In this document: positions 27,350-36,801 of the stretch, piece after piece
How positions within the stretch are numbered: position 1 is the stretch's first letter
How the letters are laid out: every line of letters begins with the position of its first letter
NCBI RefSeq assembly: GCF_900111155.1
Contig: NZ_FOGG01000013.1
Location: forward strand, 1-64,000
Direction: 5' to 3'
From: Pedobacter rhizosphaerae
GTDB lineage: Bacteria > Bacteroidota > Bacteroidia > Sphingobacteriales > Sphingobacteriaceae
Length of the DNA: 64,000 bases
Program-made: the position numbers and the translations under genes
The notes under the pieces: generated by a model
The model's input: only the letters and a program-made list of their open reading frames with translations
The model's database searches: none
Told to the model about the DNA's origin: nothing

Positions 27350-28447
27350 ATGCAAACCCTACAAAAACACATACTAAAAGGCATCGCTATTTCAATAATT
27401 GGATTGGGTATTTCCTGTAGCAATCATTCTACCCCTGTGGCCCCTGAAAAATTTGCCATCACAGATTCTTTATTGAACAGGCTTTTAATTGATACCGTAG
27501 AACAAGCGAAAGGAAAAACTAACCTGATATTTTCGGCAAAGATTACCGCAAATGAAGAAAAAAGATCAGAGCTTTTCCCCATGGTAAGCGGTACCATTAG
27601 CCGTGTTGGTGTGAGATTGGGCGACCAGGTAAGTAGTGGACAAACGCTGGCTACTGTACAAAGTGCAGAAATGGCTGGATTTGACAAAGAAGTAATTGCT
27701 GCAGATGCAGAACTTAATAATGCGGCCCGGGCACTAAAACAAGCCGAGCAGCTCTACCAAAGCGGCCTATCCTCGGCTAAAGAACTGGAAGAAGCCCAAA
27801 ACGATTTCCGCATAAAAAAGGCGGAAGTGAAGCGATCCAACGCCGTGCTAAAATTAAATGGTGGAAGTAAAAATGGTTCATATGCTATAAAATCGCCTAT
27901 CAATGGCTTTGTGATTGAGAAAAATGTAACCGATCATATGCAACTCCGCAGCGATAACGACAAAAGCCTTTTCACGATTGCCGATTTATCTAAAGTTTGG
28001 GCCATGATCAATATTTATGAATCAGATATCTCCAGAATCAAAACGGGTGATGAGGTGAGTTTAACTACCCTCTCCTATCCTGAACAAACGTTTAAGGGAA
28101 AGATTGATAAACTTTATAGCCTGATTGATCAGGAAAGCAAGGTGATGAATGCCCGTGTGGTGATTAACAATCCGGATTTCTTATTAAAGCCAGGCATGTT
28201 GGGTACGGTTAGCGTTTCTGCAAGTTCTGGCACAAGCCTTCCGGTATTAAATTCGAGAGCCGTTATTTTCGATGACAATAAAAACTACGTGCTGGTGCTG
28301 GGTAGCGATAGAAAAGTGCGAATTCAGGAAATTGAAATTGGTCGTAAAACTGCCGACAAGGTTTACATCAGCAAAGGCTTAAATGCAGGAGATCATATAA
28401 TTGCTTCCAAGCAAGTATTTCTCTTTGAAAGCTTAAAATCTCAATAA
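27350..28447 (+). CDS. CzcB/CusB-like periplasmic adaptor lipoprotein
   Basis: A 365-residue adaptor with a lipobox (LGISC, Cys23). The lipoyl half VSGTISRVGVRLGDQVSSGQ, the alpha-hairpin (about residues 115-175), AIKSPINGFVIEKNVTDHMQ and the barrel/membrane-proximal parts follow the family order. It has no His- or Met-rich N-terminal metal-binding tail, so metal specificity cannot be read from it. It starts 6 bases after the outer membrane factor. Confidence 0.88.
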   Translation: MQTLQKHILKGIAISIIGLGISCSNHSTPVAPEKFAITDSLLNRLLIDTVEQAKGKTNLIFSAKITANEEKRSELFPMVSGTISRVGVRLGDQVSSGQTLATVQSAEMAGFDKEVIAADAELNNAARALKQAEQLYQSGLSSAKELEEAQNDFRIKKAEVKRSNAVLKLNGGSKNGSYAIKSPINGFVIEKNVTDHMQLRSDNDKSLFTIADLSKVWAMINIYESDISRIKTGDEVSLTTLSYPEQTFKGKIDKLYSLIDQESKVMNARVVINNPDFLLKPGMLGTVSVSASSGTSLPVLNSRAVIFDDNKNYVLVLGSDRKVRIQEIEIGRKTADKVYISKGLNAGDHIIASKQVFLFESLKSQ

Positions 28448-28474
28448 AACTTCAATTCTTTAGCTTCTTGCATC

Positions 28475-31400
28475 ATGAATAAATTCATTAAGAGTATCAT
28501 CGGCTTTGCCCTGAAAAATAAATATTTCATCTTTTTTGCTACGTTCATTCTCATTTTGGCGGGGTATTTAAGCTTTAAACAAACCACCATTGATGCCTTT
28601 CCGGATGTAACCAATACCAACATCACTATCATAACCCAATGGCCTGGCCGCAGTGCCGAGGAAGTTGAAAAGTTTGTAAGCAGGCCATTGGAAATTGCCA
28701 TGAATCCAACTGAAAAAAGGACCAGTATCCGTTCTTCCTCCCTATTTGGATTGTCGATTGTTAAAGTAAGCTTTGAAGATGATGTGGATTACGCCGAGGC
28801 CCGAGTGCAGGTGAATAATCATTTAGATGAAGCTGACTTGCCAGAAGGTATTAAACCAGAAGTACAACCGCCTTATGGCCCAACAGGAGAGATTTTCAGA
28901 TATACGCTAAGCAGTGATGAAAAATCAGTTAGAGAACTTAAAACCCTGCAGGATTGGGTAATCCAACGCGAATTACTTTCCGTTTCGGGCATAGCTGATG
29001 TGGTGAGCTTTGGTGGCGAGGTTAAAACTTATCAGATTACGGTTGATCCGCAGAAAGCCATTCAATATGGGGTAAGTGCCAATGAACTTTTTGAAGCAGT
29101 TTCTAAAAGCAATATCAACGTAGGTGGAGATGTAATTAAGCAAAGCGGACAAGCTTATGTAGTACGTGGTATTGGGGTATTGAACAATATTGATGAGATC
29201 AGAAACATTGTAGTAGACAACATTAACGGTACGCCTGTTTATGTAAAAACCATTGCTGATGTAGCAGAATCTGCACTACCCCGATTAGGACAGGTGGGTA
29301 GAGATCAAGATCCTGATGTAGTGGAAGGCATTATTGTGATGCGTAAAGGGGGAAATCCGAGTGAAGTAATTGCCAGGTTAAAAGAAAAAATCAAAGATAT
29401 TAATCAGAATATCTTGCCGGGAGATGTCAAAATAAAACCTTTTTACGACCGGGAAGACCTGGTTAACTATTCGGTTCATACCGTAATGGGCAATATGCTG
29501 GAGGGAATCCTTTTTGTAACGCTAATTGTATTTCTCTTCATGGCCGATTGGCGAACCACGCTAATTGTATCTATCATTATTCCCCTGGCGCTCCTTTTTG
29601 CCTTTATCTGCTTAAAACTAAAAGGAATGCCCGCCAATCTGCTATCAATGGGGGCTATAGATTTCGGAATTATTATCGATGGAGCGGTAGTGATGGTAGA
29701 GGGAATTTTCGTTGCACTGGATTATCATGCCAAAAAGGTAGGTATGGAGCGCTTTAATAAAATGAGCAAGCTGGGTTTCATAAAAAAAGCTTGTATGGAG
29801 AATGCAAAGGGGATTCTATTTGCCAAGTTAATCATTATTACAGGCCTCCTGCCTATCTTCACTTTTGAAAAAGTAGAGGGTAAAATGTTCTCTCCCCTAG
29901 CCTGGACATTGAGTTTTGCGCTTTTGGGAGCATTAATCTTAACGTTCACGCTAGTGCCTGCCATGGCCAGTGTTTTATTGAAAAAAGACGTGAGGGAAAA
30001 GCACAACATCTTTTTAGACTGGATGACAAGGGTGACCTTAAAATGCTATGATGCTTGCTTCAGGAACAAGAAGCTGGTATTTGGATTGTCAATCATTATC
30101 TTGGCCCTGGGTGCATTTAGCTTCAAATTTTTAGGAACAGAATTTTTGCCCAGCTTAGATGAAGGTTCTATTTACGTGCGGGCCACTGGTCCATTAAGCA
30201 TCTCGCTTGATGAAACCAAGAAACTATCTAATGATATCAGGAAAATCTTTTTGAGCTTCGACGAAGTAAAACAGGTAATGTCGCAAACGGGGAGGCCAAA
30301 TGACGGAACCGATGCCACAGGCTTTTATAATATGGAGTTCCACGTAGATATTTATCCCCGTAAAGAATGGAAACGCAAACAGAGCAAAGAACAATTGATT
30401 GAAAGAATGCAGGAGAAACTCAAAAGCTTTCCCGGTATCAGCTTAAACTTTTCACAACCCATCTCTGATAATGTTGAAGAAGCCGTATCGGGTGTAAAGG
30501 GTTCTATTGTGGTCAAAATGTTTGGAGAAAACTTCGATTATATTGAAAAGGAAGAAGAAAAGATAGAAAGTATCTTAAAAACAGTAGAGGGAATTGAGGA
30601 TTTAGGCATTTTAAGAAATTTAGGACAACCCGAATTACAGATTAATCTGGATCAGAAAAAGATGGCCCTTTATGGCGTAAGCATTGCCGATGCCAATGCA
30701 GTAATTGAAATGGCCATAGGCGGAAAAGCAGCTACCCAGATTTATGAAGGAGAACGCAAGTTCGACCTCATTATCCGCTACCCGGAAGACTTCAGAAATG
30801 ACGAAACAGCAATAGGAAAACTCAGAATCCCTACCCTTTCCGGGTCAAATGTGCAGTTAGGAGAAATATCGAGTATCCGGAAGATTACCGGCCCCAGTAT
30901 GATTTACCGGGATAAGCATAAACGATATGGTGCTATTAAATTTTCTATCAGAGGAAGAGATATGGGAAGTGTAATTGCAGAGGCTCAACAAAAAGTGAAT
31001 GCCAAAATCAAAATGCCCAAAGGCTATACTTTAGAATGGGCAGGAGATTTTGAGAATCAGCAACGCGCAATAGGTAGATTATCTCAGGCCGTTCCCATCA
31101 GTTTATTACTCATCTTTTTTATTCTTTTCGTTCTCTTTGGCAATATAAAAGATGCACTATTAGTCTTAAACAATGTTCCATTTGCCATTATTGGAGGTGT
31201 ATTGGCCTTATTAATTTCGGGTGTAAATTTCAACATCTCAGCAGGAATTGGCTTTATTGCATTGTTCGGGATTTGTGTTCAAAATGGGGTGATTCTGATT
31301 ACACGTTTTAAAACGAATATCGCCGAACTTAAACATCATCCCAACTGGACTTTCACCGATGCCATGAGGGATGGGGTTGCCAGCAGGTTCCGCCCGGTAT

Positions 31401-31585
31401 TAATGACCGCCATGATGGCCGCTATCGGCTTGATGCCAGCTGCGCTTTCTACAGGCATTGGTTCTGAAGCCTCTAAACCTTTAGCCATTGTGGTTATTGG
31501 AGGCTTGGTTACCAATACCTTGTTTAATCTATTTGTTTATCCAATTGTGTTTTATTGGTCTTATCAGAAAAAGGTTCGGAGTTAG
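28475..31585 (+). CDS. Heavy-metal efflux RND permease (CzcA/CusA-like)
   Basis: A 1036-residue HME-family RND pump. Diagnostic features are TIDAFPDVTNTNITIITQWPG at the start, the TM4 motif DFGIIIDGAVVMVEGIF (the Asp/Glu proton relay of heavy-metal RND proteins) and EFLPSLDEGSIYVRAT after TM7. The length is as expected for the family. Divalent (Zn/Co/Ni/Cd) versus monovalent (Cu/Ag) export cannot be decided here. It ends the operon; a long repeat array follows its stop. Confidence 0.92.
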   Translation: MNKFIKSIIGFALKNKYFIFFATFILILAGYLSFKQTTIDAFPDVTNTNITIITQWPGRSAEEVEKFVSRPLEIAMNPTEKRTSIRSSSLFGLSIVKVSFEDDVDYAEARVQVNNHLDEADLPEGIKPEVQPPYGPTGEIFRYTLSSDEKSVRELKTLQDWVIQRELLSVSGIADVVSFGGEVKTYQITVDPQKAIQYGVSANELFEAVSKSNINVGGDVIKQSGQAYVVRGIGVLNNIDEIRNIVVDNINGTPVYVKTIADVAESALPRLGQVGRDQDPDVVEGIIVMRKGGNPSEVIARLKEKIKDINQNILPGDVKIKPFYDREDLVNYSVHTVMGNMLEGILFVTLIVFLFMADWRTTLIVSIIIPLALLFAFICLKLKGMPANLLSMGAIDFGIIIDGAVVMVEGIFVALDYHAKKVGMERFNKMSKLGFIKKACMENAKGILFAKLIIITGLLPIFTFEKVEGKMFSPLAWTLSFALLGALILTFTLVPAMASVLLKKDVREKHNIFLDWMTRVTLKCYDACFRNKKLVFGLSIIILALGAFSFKFLGTEFLPSLDEGSIYVRATGPLSISLDETKKLSNDIRKIFLSFDEVKQVMSQTGRPNDGTDATGFYNMEFHVDIYPRKEWKRKQSKEQLIERMQEKLKSFPGISLNFSQPISDNVEEAVSGVKGSIVVKMFGENFDYIEKEEEKIESILKTVEGIEDLGILRNLGQPELQINLDQKKMALYGVSIADANAVIEMAIGGKAATQIYEGERKFDLIIRYPEDFRNDETAIGKLRIPTLSGSNVQLGEISSIRKITGPSMIYRDKHKRYGAIKFSIRGRDMGSVIAEAQQKVNAKIKMPKGYTLEWAGDFENQQRAIGRLSQAVPISLLLIFFILFVLFGNIKDALLVLNNVPFAIIGGVLALLISGVNFNISAGIGFIALFGICVQNGVILITRFKTNIAELKHHPNWTFTDAMRDGVASRFRPVLMTAMMAAIGLMPAALSTGIGSEASKPLAIVVIGGLVTNTLFNLFVYPIVFYWSYQKKVRS

Positions 31586-31589
31586 AAAT

Positions 31590-32690
31590 ACACGTGTCAC
31601 CCTGAACTTCATCTACTGGCTGGTGTCCTCACCAGTCAGATCAATAGAATATCTTCATAAACCTCTAACAAGATCCGTCACCCTGAATTTATTTCAGGGT
31701 CTTATTTTAAAGATGCTGAAACAAGTTCAGCAAGATGATTACGAGAAATCTTTTGTACACGATCGTCACCATGAATTTCACCTACTGGCTGGTGTCCTCA
31801 CCAGCCAGATTGGTATATCTTCATAATCAGTCACCATGAATTTATTTCAGGGCTTTATCTTAAAGATGCTGAAACAAGTTCAGTAAGACAAAATTCTAAT
31901 GGGATCCCTTAGTAATCTCTAACACACGCGTCACCCTGAATTTATTTCAGGGTCTTATTTTAAAGATGCTGAAACAAGTTCAGCAAGACGGAATCTCTAA
32001 TGGGGTCTATTCACCTACTGGCTGGAGTCCTCACCAGCCAGATTAGTATATCTTCATAAACCTCTAACAAGATCCGTCACCCTGAATTTATTTCAGGGCC
32101 TTATCTTAAAGATACTGAGCTAAATTCAGCAAGACGAAATCTCTAATGGGATCCCTTAGTAAATCTCTAACACACGCGTCACCCTGAATTTACTTCAGGG
32201 TCTTATCTTAAAGATGCTGAAACAAGTTCAGCAAGACGGAATCTCTAATGGGATCCCTTAGTAAATCTCTAACACGCGCGTCACCCTGAATTTATTTCAG
32301 GGTCTTATTTTAACGATGCTGAAACAAGTTCAGCAAGACGAAATCTCTAATGGGATCCCTTGGTAAATCTCTAACACGCGCGTCACCCTGAATTTATTTC
32401 AGGGTCTTATCTTAAAGATGCTGAAACAAGTTCAGCAAGACGAAATCTCTAATGGGATTCCTTAGTAAATCTCTAACACACGCGTCACCCTGAATTTATT
32501 TCAGGGCCTTATCTTAAAAATGCTGAAACAAGTTCAGCAAGACGGAATCTATAATGGGGTCCCTTAGTAAATCTCTAACACGCGCGTCACCCTGAATTTA
32601 CTTAAGGGCTTTATCTTAAAGATGCTGAGCTAAACTCAGCAAGACGAGTTGTAAAATAGGCTCTCTTAATAGACCGCTAACACAATCACT
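31590..32690. repeat. Array of 102-bp palindrome-bearing repeats, mixed with a second hairpin family
   Basis: The main unit has two dyads: ACCCTGAA...TTCAGGGT and GCTGAA...TTCAGC. Starts of gtcaccctgaa (or a close variant) fall at 31596, 31677, 31765, 31831, 31930, 32076, 32178, 32280, 32382, 32484 and 32586. The last six are spaced exactly 102 bases. Between some early copies lies a different hairpin (CTGGCTGGTG-tcct-CACCAGCCAG, near 31614, 31785 and 32017). The array is non-coding, and there are no cas genes. Confidence 0.92.
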
Positions 32691-32730
32691 AAATTGTGTT
32701 TCTCTTCCAAATTCCCTAATTTCGAAAACA

Positions 32731-33582
32731 ATGGCTACGATACCAGAATTTCAGACTTTAGGCTTGGATAACTTTCAATCTAGCTACCATGCAGACATTT
32801 ACCTGCTGGATCATGTGACTCAGGGAAATAACCATATCACGACAGCCCATAAACATGATTTCTATCTGTTCTTTTTAATCGAGCAAAGTAATGGAACACA
32901 CAATATCGATTTCATAGACTATCCCGTACGCAACTATCAACTCCATATCTTACTGCCCGGTCAGGTACATCACTGGCAATTAGCCGATGATACCAAAGGT
33001 TTTCAGCTGATGTTTACGCAAAACCTATTTGATTCCTTTCCAAATGCTATCAATCTTTCGGCTTCTTACCCGTTTAAATCTCCATCGGTTATCGATTTAA
33101 ATCAAGAAACCTTTCAGCTACTGAACTATGAATATAACCAACTAGATCATGAGCTGAAAAAAGAAGAGCGCTTGTGGGATATGATTTTACTGCGGTGGAG
33201 AATAATCTCCGCTTTAATCGCTCATGAAACAGCGCGTAGCCATACCGATAAAAATCTATCCAAACCCCACCCTATCGTTAGCCAATACCTCAAACTAATA
33301 GATGAATATTACAAGCAAAGTAAAAAGGTATCATTCTATGCAAAGAAATTAAACATCACCGCTAACTACCTTAATATTTTATGCAGAAAAAACGCAAATC
33401 ATTCTGCTAACACCCTGATTCAAAACAGAGTTATTCTAGAATCAAAGCGTTTATTACAAATATCCAAGTTAAGCATTAAAGAAATCGCCTACGATCTTGG
33501 GTTTGAAGATTTAGCCTATTTCTCCAATTTTTTCAAAACCCACACCGGGATATCGCCAAGAGACTTTAGAGAAAAGTTATAA
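32731..33582 (+). CDS. AraC-family transcriptional regulator
   Basis: A 283-residue regulator: an N-terminal cupin-like ligand domain (HKHDFYLFFLIEQSNGTHNI, LPGQVHHWQL) and a C-terminal double HTH (about residues 185-283; YAKKLNITANYLNILCRKN, SIKEIAYDLGFEDLAYFSNF, FFKTHTGISPRDFRE). It lies 77 bases upstream of the amidohydrolase gene on the same strand and is the likely regulator of that gene. Confidence 0.88.
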   Translation: MATIPEFQTLGLDNFQSSYHADIYLLDHVTQGNNHITTAHKHDFYLFFLIEQSNGTHNIDFIDYPVRNYQLHILLPGQVHHWQLADDTKGFQLMFTQNLFDSFPNAINLSASYPFKSPSVIDLNQETFQLLNYEYNQLDHELKKEERLWDMILLRWRIISALIAHETARSHTDKNLSKPHPIVSQYLKLIDEYYKQSKKVSFYAKKLNITANYLNILCRKNANHSANTLIQNRVILESKRLLQISKLSIKEIAYDLGFEDLAYFSNFFKTHTGISPRDFREKL

Positions 33583-33659
33583 TTTCTACAAGTTATAGCA
33601 TTTTTTTTACAAGTAAATACAGGGCTAAAAAACCTATTCTTGTAAAAATATTTTAGCGT

Positions 33660-34988
33660 ATGACAATGAATGCCTTAAGCCGTAAGAAATTTATCCAGCA
33701 AACTATGGGCGCTGTGGGTGGTAGTATCCTGGCTTCATCTTTACCTACTTCGATACTTGCCATGGAAACTGCGGCAAAAAATCAGGGAAAAGGCGAGTTG
33801 ATTTTAAAGAATGTAAGGTTAGAAACGGGCTTTATTCGAGATGACTTTGAAATTACCGGTACCAAAACAGAATTGTTTACAGTAACCATTGAGAACGGTA
33901 AATTTAAATCTATCAAGGCAAACAGCAACCTGGCTGGAGCTATAGATGCTAAAGGATATCTTCTTTTACCGGCCATGCGTGATATGCATATCCACTTGGA
34001 TAAAACATTCTATGGCGGCAAATGGAAAGCCAGATCTAAGCGTCAGAAATCGGTAAAAGACATGATTACTTTGGAGGAGCAAATATTACCCGAATTGCTG
34101 AAAACCTCTACCCAACACGCAGAAAGAATTATTGAATTACTACAATCTAAAGGCAGTAATTTTGCCCGAAGTCATGTGAATATAGAGCCGACATCGAAAT
34201 TAGATTCTTTGAAAAACCTGAACAAGGCGATAGAAAATAAAAAAAATAGTTTCGGCACGGAACTCGTGGCTTTTCCGCAGCATGGGGTCTTTTACTCCAA
34301 ATCAGAATCATGGATGAAAGAAGCCGCTCAAATGAATATTGATTTTATTGGTGGTTTAGACCCCTTCAGTATTGACGGAAGCATTGAAAAAACGATAGAT
34401 TTCACCGTTCAGTTGGCCTTGGATCATAACAAAGGCATTGATATCCATTTACACGAATCGGGAGAAAGTGGATTAAAAACCATTGAATATTTAACGGCCA
34501 AAGTAAAAGAAAACCCTGCGCTAAAAGGCAAAACCTTTCTGAGCCATTGCTTTGCACTCGGAAATTTAGAATCTAAAAAACTGGAAGAAACCTGTACAGG
34601 TTTGGCAGAAGCTCAAATTGGGGTCATTTCTACTATTCCTTTTGGGCGATTAATCATGCCAATTCCAACTTTATACAAACATGGTATTAAAGTGATGACA
34701 GGAACGGATAGTGTGGTGGATCACTGGAGTCCGTTCGGTTCTGGAAGCATGTTACAAAAAGCTAACCTCATGGCGCAGCTTTATGGTTCTTCTTCTGAGT
34801 TTGAACTTTCGAGATGTTTACGCATTGCTACCAATGATGTTCTTCCGCTTAATGAAGCAGGCGAACAGCAATGGCCAAAAGTAGGCGATAATGCCGATTT
34901 TAACCTGATAGATGCCAGTTGTTCTGCCGAAGCAGTAGCCAGAAATTCCAGCATTAAAGCATTATATCATAAAGGGGTGTTGGTTTAG
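33660..34988 (+). CDS. Exported amidohydrolase (cytosine deaminase-like)
   Basis: A 442-residue metal-dependent hydrolase. The N-terminus SRKKFIQQTMGAVGGSILAS looks like a Tat-type signal (RK in place of RR). Amidohydrolase motifs appear in order: DMHIHLDKTF (HxH, strand 1), IDIHLHESG, SHCFALG and GTDSVVDHWSPFG (catalytic Asp). The HLDKT variant is typical of cytosine/isoguanine deaminase-like members. The substrate is unknown; the signal suggests a periplasmic location. ATG 33660 and ATG 33666 are both possible starts. Confidence 0.85.
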   Translation: MTMNALSRKKFIQQTMGAVGGSILASSLPTSILAMETAAKNQGKGELILKNVRLETGFIRDDFEITGTKTELFTVTIENGKFKSIKANSNLAGAIDAKGYLLLPAMRDMHIHLDKTFYGGKWKARSKRQKSVKDMITLEEQILPELLKTSTQHAERIIELLQSKGSNFARSHVNIEPTSKLDSLKNLNKAIENKKNSFGTELVAFPQHGVFYSKSESWMKEAAQMNIDFIGGLDPFSIDGSIEKTIDFTVQLALDHNKGIDIHLHESGESGLKTIEYLTAKVKENPALKGKTFLSHCFALGNLESKKLEETCTGLAEAQIGVISTIPFGRLIMPIPTLYKHGIKVMTGTDSVVDHWSPFGSGSMLQKANLMAQLYGSSSEFELSRCLRIATNDVLPLNEAGEQQWPKVGDNADFNLIDASCSAEAVARNSSIKALYHKGVLV

Positions 34989-35004
34989 ACCTTTATTAGT
35001 ATCT

Positions 35005-35300
35005 TTTTGATGTAAGAGGGAAAATGGAAGATGGACTGTTGCCTTACAAAGCGGCACACCTTACATCAACCCTGCAATAAAATGGAAGAGGGAAAATGGA
35101 AGATGGACTGTTGCCTACAAAGCGCCCCTGATTACATGAACTCTGCAATAAAATGTAAGAGGGAAAATGGAAGATGGACTGTTCCTTAAAAAGCGTCCCT
35201 CCATAAATCAACCCTGCAATAAAATGTAAGAGGGAAAATGGAAGATGGATAGTGACATAGAAAGATGTCCATCTTACATCAAACCATTTTACATAATCAG
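35005..35300. repeat. Four tandem copies of a 71-bp repeat
   Basis: Copies with the core agagggaaaatggaagatgg start at about 35012, 35084, 35155 and 35226 (spacings 72, 71, 71). Each carries a variable centre and a tail like ccctgcaataaaatgtaag. A related set lies at 56120-56350, where the unit tail agtccatcttacatc can pair with the head, so each unit is an imperfect hairpin. No gene is seen in 34989-35482. Confidence 0.85.
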
Positions 35301-35382
35301 GAGTTTTACCCCCCGCATGATTATTCTCTAATCCATGATGGTTGTGTGAACCAGCTACTTCCCCCATGATTATTTAAGCCAA

Positions 35383-35436
35383 GCTTCTATTTGAATGTAA
35401 CTGAACTATAATTAACTTTAAGATTCAAATAGAAGC
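35383..35436. promoter_or_regulatory. Perfect 14-bp inverted repeat upstream of the YeeE/YedE pair
   Basis: Arms gcttctatttgaat (35383-35396) and attcaaatagaagc (35423-35436) are exact reverse complements with a 26-base AT-rich centre. It lies 46 bases before the first transporter gene and is the best candidate for a regulatory site of that operon. The wide spacing also allows a large hairpin in a leader RNA. Confidence 0.5.
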
Positions 35437-35482
35437 CGAATAAATCTGCTAAGGACTAATACAGATTCGGCATGAAACCAAG

Positions 35483-36040
35483 ATGGTAGAATTTATTAAA
35501 CAGCCCTGGCCCTGGTACTTTTCGGGCATTATGATTGTTATAATCATGCTCGTATTGATTTTCTTTGGAAAGTCTTTTGGCTTTTCGTCCAATCTCCGTA
35601 CCATTTGCAGTATGGCAGGTGCCGGGAAAAGGGTCAAATTCTTTGATTTTGATTGGAAGGCACAAATTTGGAATCTACTCTTTCTGCTAGGCTCGATTAT
35701 AGGCGGATACTTGGCAACCCATTACCTGAGTGACCCGAAGCCTGTGGCACTGTCCGTTCAAACACAAAATGACCTCCATAAATTAGGCATTCAATTTAAC
35801 GGAAAACTAAATCCCGATGAGCTCTTTTCCTTAACGGCTTTGGAAAATCCTAAAACGATATTACTTTTATTATTAGGTGGAATTTTAGTTGGTTTTGGAT
35901 CGCGCTACGCCGGGGGCTGTACCTCAGGACATGCCATATCCGGATTATCTAACCTCCAACTCCCCTCTTTAATTGCCGTAATCGGTTTCTTTATAGGCGG
36001 ATTAATCATGACTTTTCTCCTTTTCCCCTTAATTTTCTAA
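35483..36040 (+). CDS. YeeE/YedE family transporter, first half
   Basis: A 185-residue membrane protein with about five helices and the hallmark GGCTSGHAISG (Cys near residue 152). YeeE/YedE (TsuA-like) proteins move sulfur compounds such as thiosulfate through a path lined by conserved cysteines. In many Bacteroidota the transporter is split in two adjacent genes, as here; the second half starts 5 bases downstream. The substrate is inferred from the family. Confidence 0.85.
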   Translation: MVEFIKQPWPWYFSGIMIVIIMLVLIFFGKSFGFSSNLRTICSMAGAGKRVKFFDFDWKAQIWNLLFLLGSIIGGYLATHYLSDPKPVALSVQTQNDLHKLGIQFNGKLNPDELFSLTALENPKTILLLLLGGILVGFGSRYAGGCTSGHAISGLSNLQLPSLIAVIGFFIGGLIMTFLLFPLIF

Positions 36041-36045
36041 GTGAT

Positions 36046-36459
36046 ATGAAATCGATCAAATTTATACTGGCAGGAATTGTATTCGGAATAGTGATGACTA
36101 AATCAGAAGCCGTCTCCTGGTTTAGAATTCAGGAAATGTTCAGGTTTCAGTCCTTCCACATGTATGGCATAATAGGTACAGCAGTGATTCTGGGTGTTTT
36201 ATCTGTGTTAGTCATCAAAAAATTAAAACTAAAAGATATGAGTGGTGCCCCAATCCAGTTTAAGGATAAAGACAAAGCCTACAAGAAGTATATTGTTGGA
36301 GGCATTATCTTCGGTTTGGGCTGGGCACTCACAGGCGCATGTCCAGGTCCTATGTTTGTTAATTTAGGTAATGGATACCCTACCCTTATTATTGTAATTA
36401 TGGGTGCACTTTTAGGCACTTATTTATACGGTGTTTTCCAAAAGAAATTGCCCCATTAA
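36046..36459 (+). CDS. YeeE/YedE family transporter, second half
   Basis: A 137-residue membrane protein with about four helices and the motif GWALTGACPGPMFVNLGNG, which carries the conserved Cys of the second YeeE/YedE half. With the preceding gene it makes up one two-domain transporter for a sulfur compound. No sulfurtransferase or Rhodanese gene accompanies the pair in this window. Confidence 0.85.
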   Translation: MKSIKFILAGIVFGIVMTKSEAVSWFRIQEMFRFQSFHMYGIIGTAVILGVLSVLVIKKLKLKDMSGAPIQFKDKDKAYKKYIVGGIIFGLGWALTGACPGPMFVNLGNGYPTLIIVIMGALLGTYLYGVFQKKLPH

Positions 36460-36479
36460 TTAAAACAAAAAGCGAGCCG

Positions 36480-36680
36480 TTACCGCCACATTTGCCAATC
36501 CTTTAAGTCCGTACCATTATTTTCCTCACTAATCTGATTCCAGAGTTGCAGGCTGATTTTTTCTATCATATCATGATTTAATCTGCCATTACCCATTTCT
36601 TGTCCTTCTAAATTTGCTACTTGGTTTTCCCCTAACTTTTCGTTTACCATATTGAACTGCTTTTGATAATTATTCAACAT
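36480..36680 (-). CDS. Hypothetical small protein (66 aa)
   Basis: A 66-residue hydrophilic frame (MLNNYQKQFNMVNEKLGENQ ... LWNQISEENNGTDLKDWQMW). The composition is protein-like, with a helical pattern, and the frame fills the gap between the transporter and apbE genes on the opposite strand. No family is recognised and no promoter is evident. Confidence 0.35.
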   Translation of the reverse strand: MLNNYQKQFNMVNEKLGENQVANLEGQEMGNGRLNHDMIEKISLQLWNQISEENNGTDLKDWQMWR

Positions 36681-36696
36681 AGAAATTAAAAAAATG

Positions 36697-36715
36697 TTTA
36701 ATCAGATTTAAATAA
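36697..36715. promoter_or_regulatory. AT-rich dyad-like site upstream of apbE
   Basis: Read on the minus strand this is TTATTTAAATCTGATTAAA, similar to the TTATTTAGA half-site found upstream of the ankyrin gene at 42056-42078. It may be a shared regulator site (Fur-like) for the two ends of the flavinylation cassette, but the match is weak. Confidence 0.25.
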
Positions 36716-36801
36716 GTTATCCTATGATCCAGATTTTATTCTAACTAAAACCTCCAGGAACACGATGTTAAATCTTATTTTTACGCCAGCAAAGCCTTTT
36801 A

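Noticed and set aside
31488-31826. Plus-strand 112-residue frame overlapping the end of the CzcA-like gene and the repeats
   Set aside because: The first part is an out-of-frame reading of the permease; the rest is repeat sequence.
31590-32690. CRISPR array
   Set aside because: The units are contiguous and wholly repeated, with no unique spacers; no cas genes are in the window. The same holds for the arrays at 19.8, 35.0 and 56.1 kb.
35044-35367. Minus-strand 107-residue frame in the 71-bp repeats
   Set aside because: It is a translation of the repeat units, with no protein-like conservation between them.
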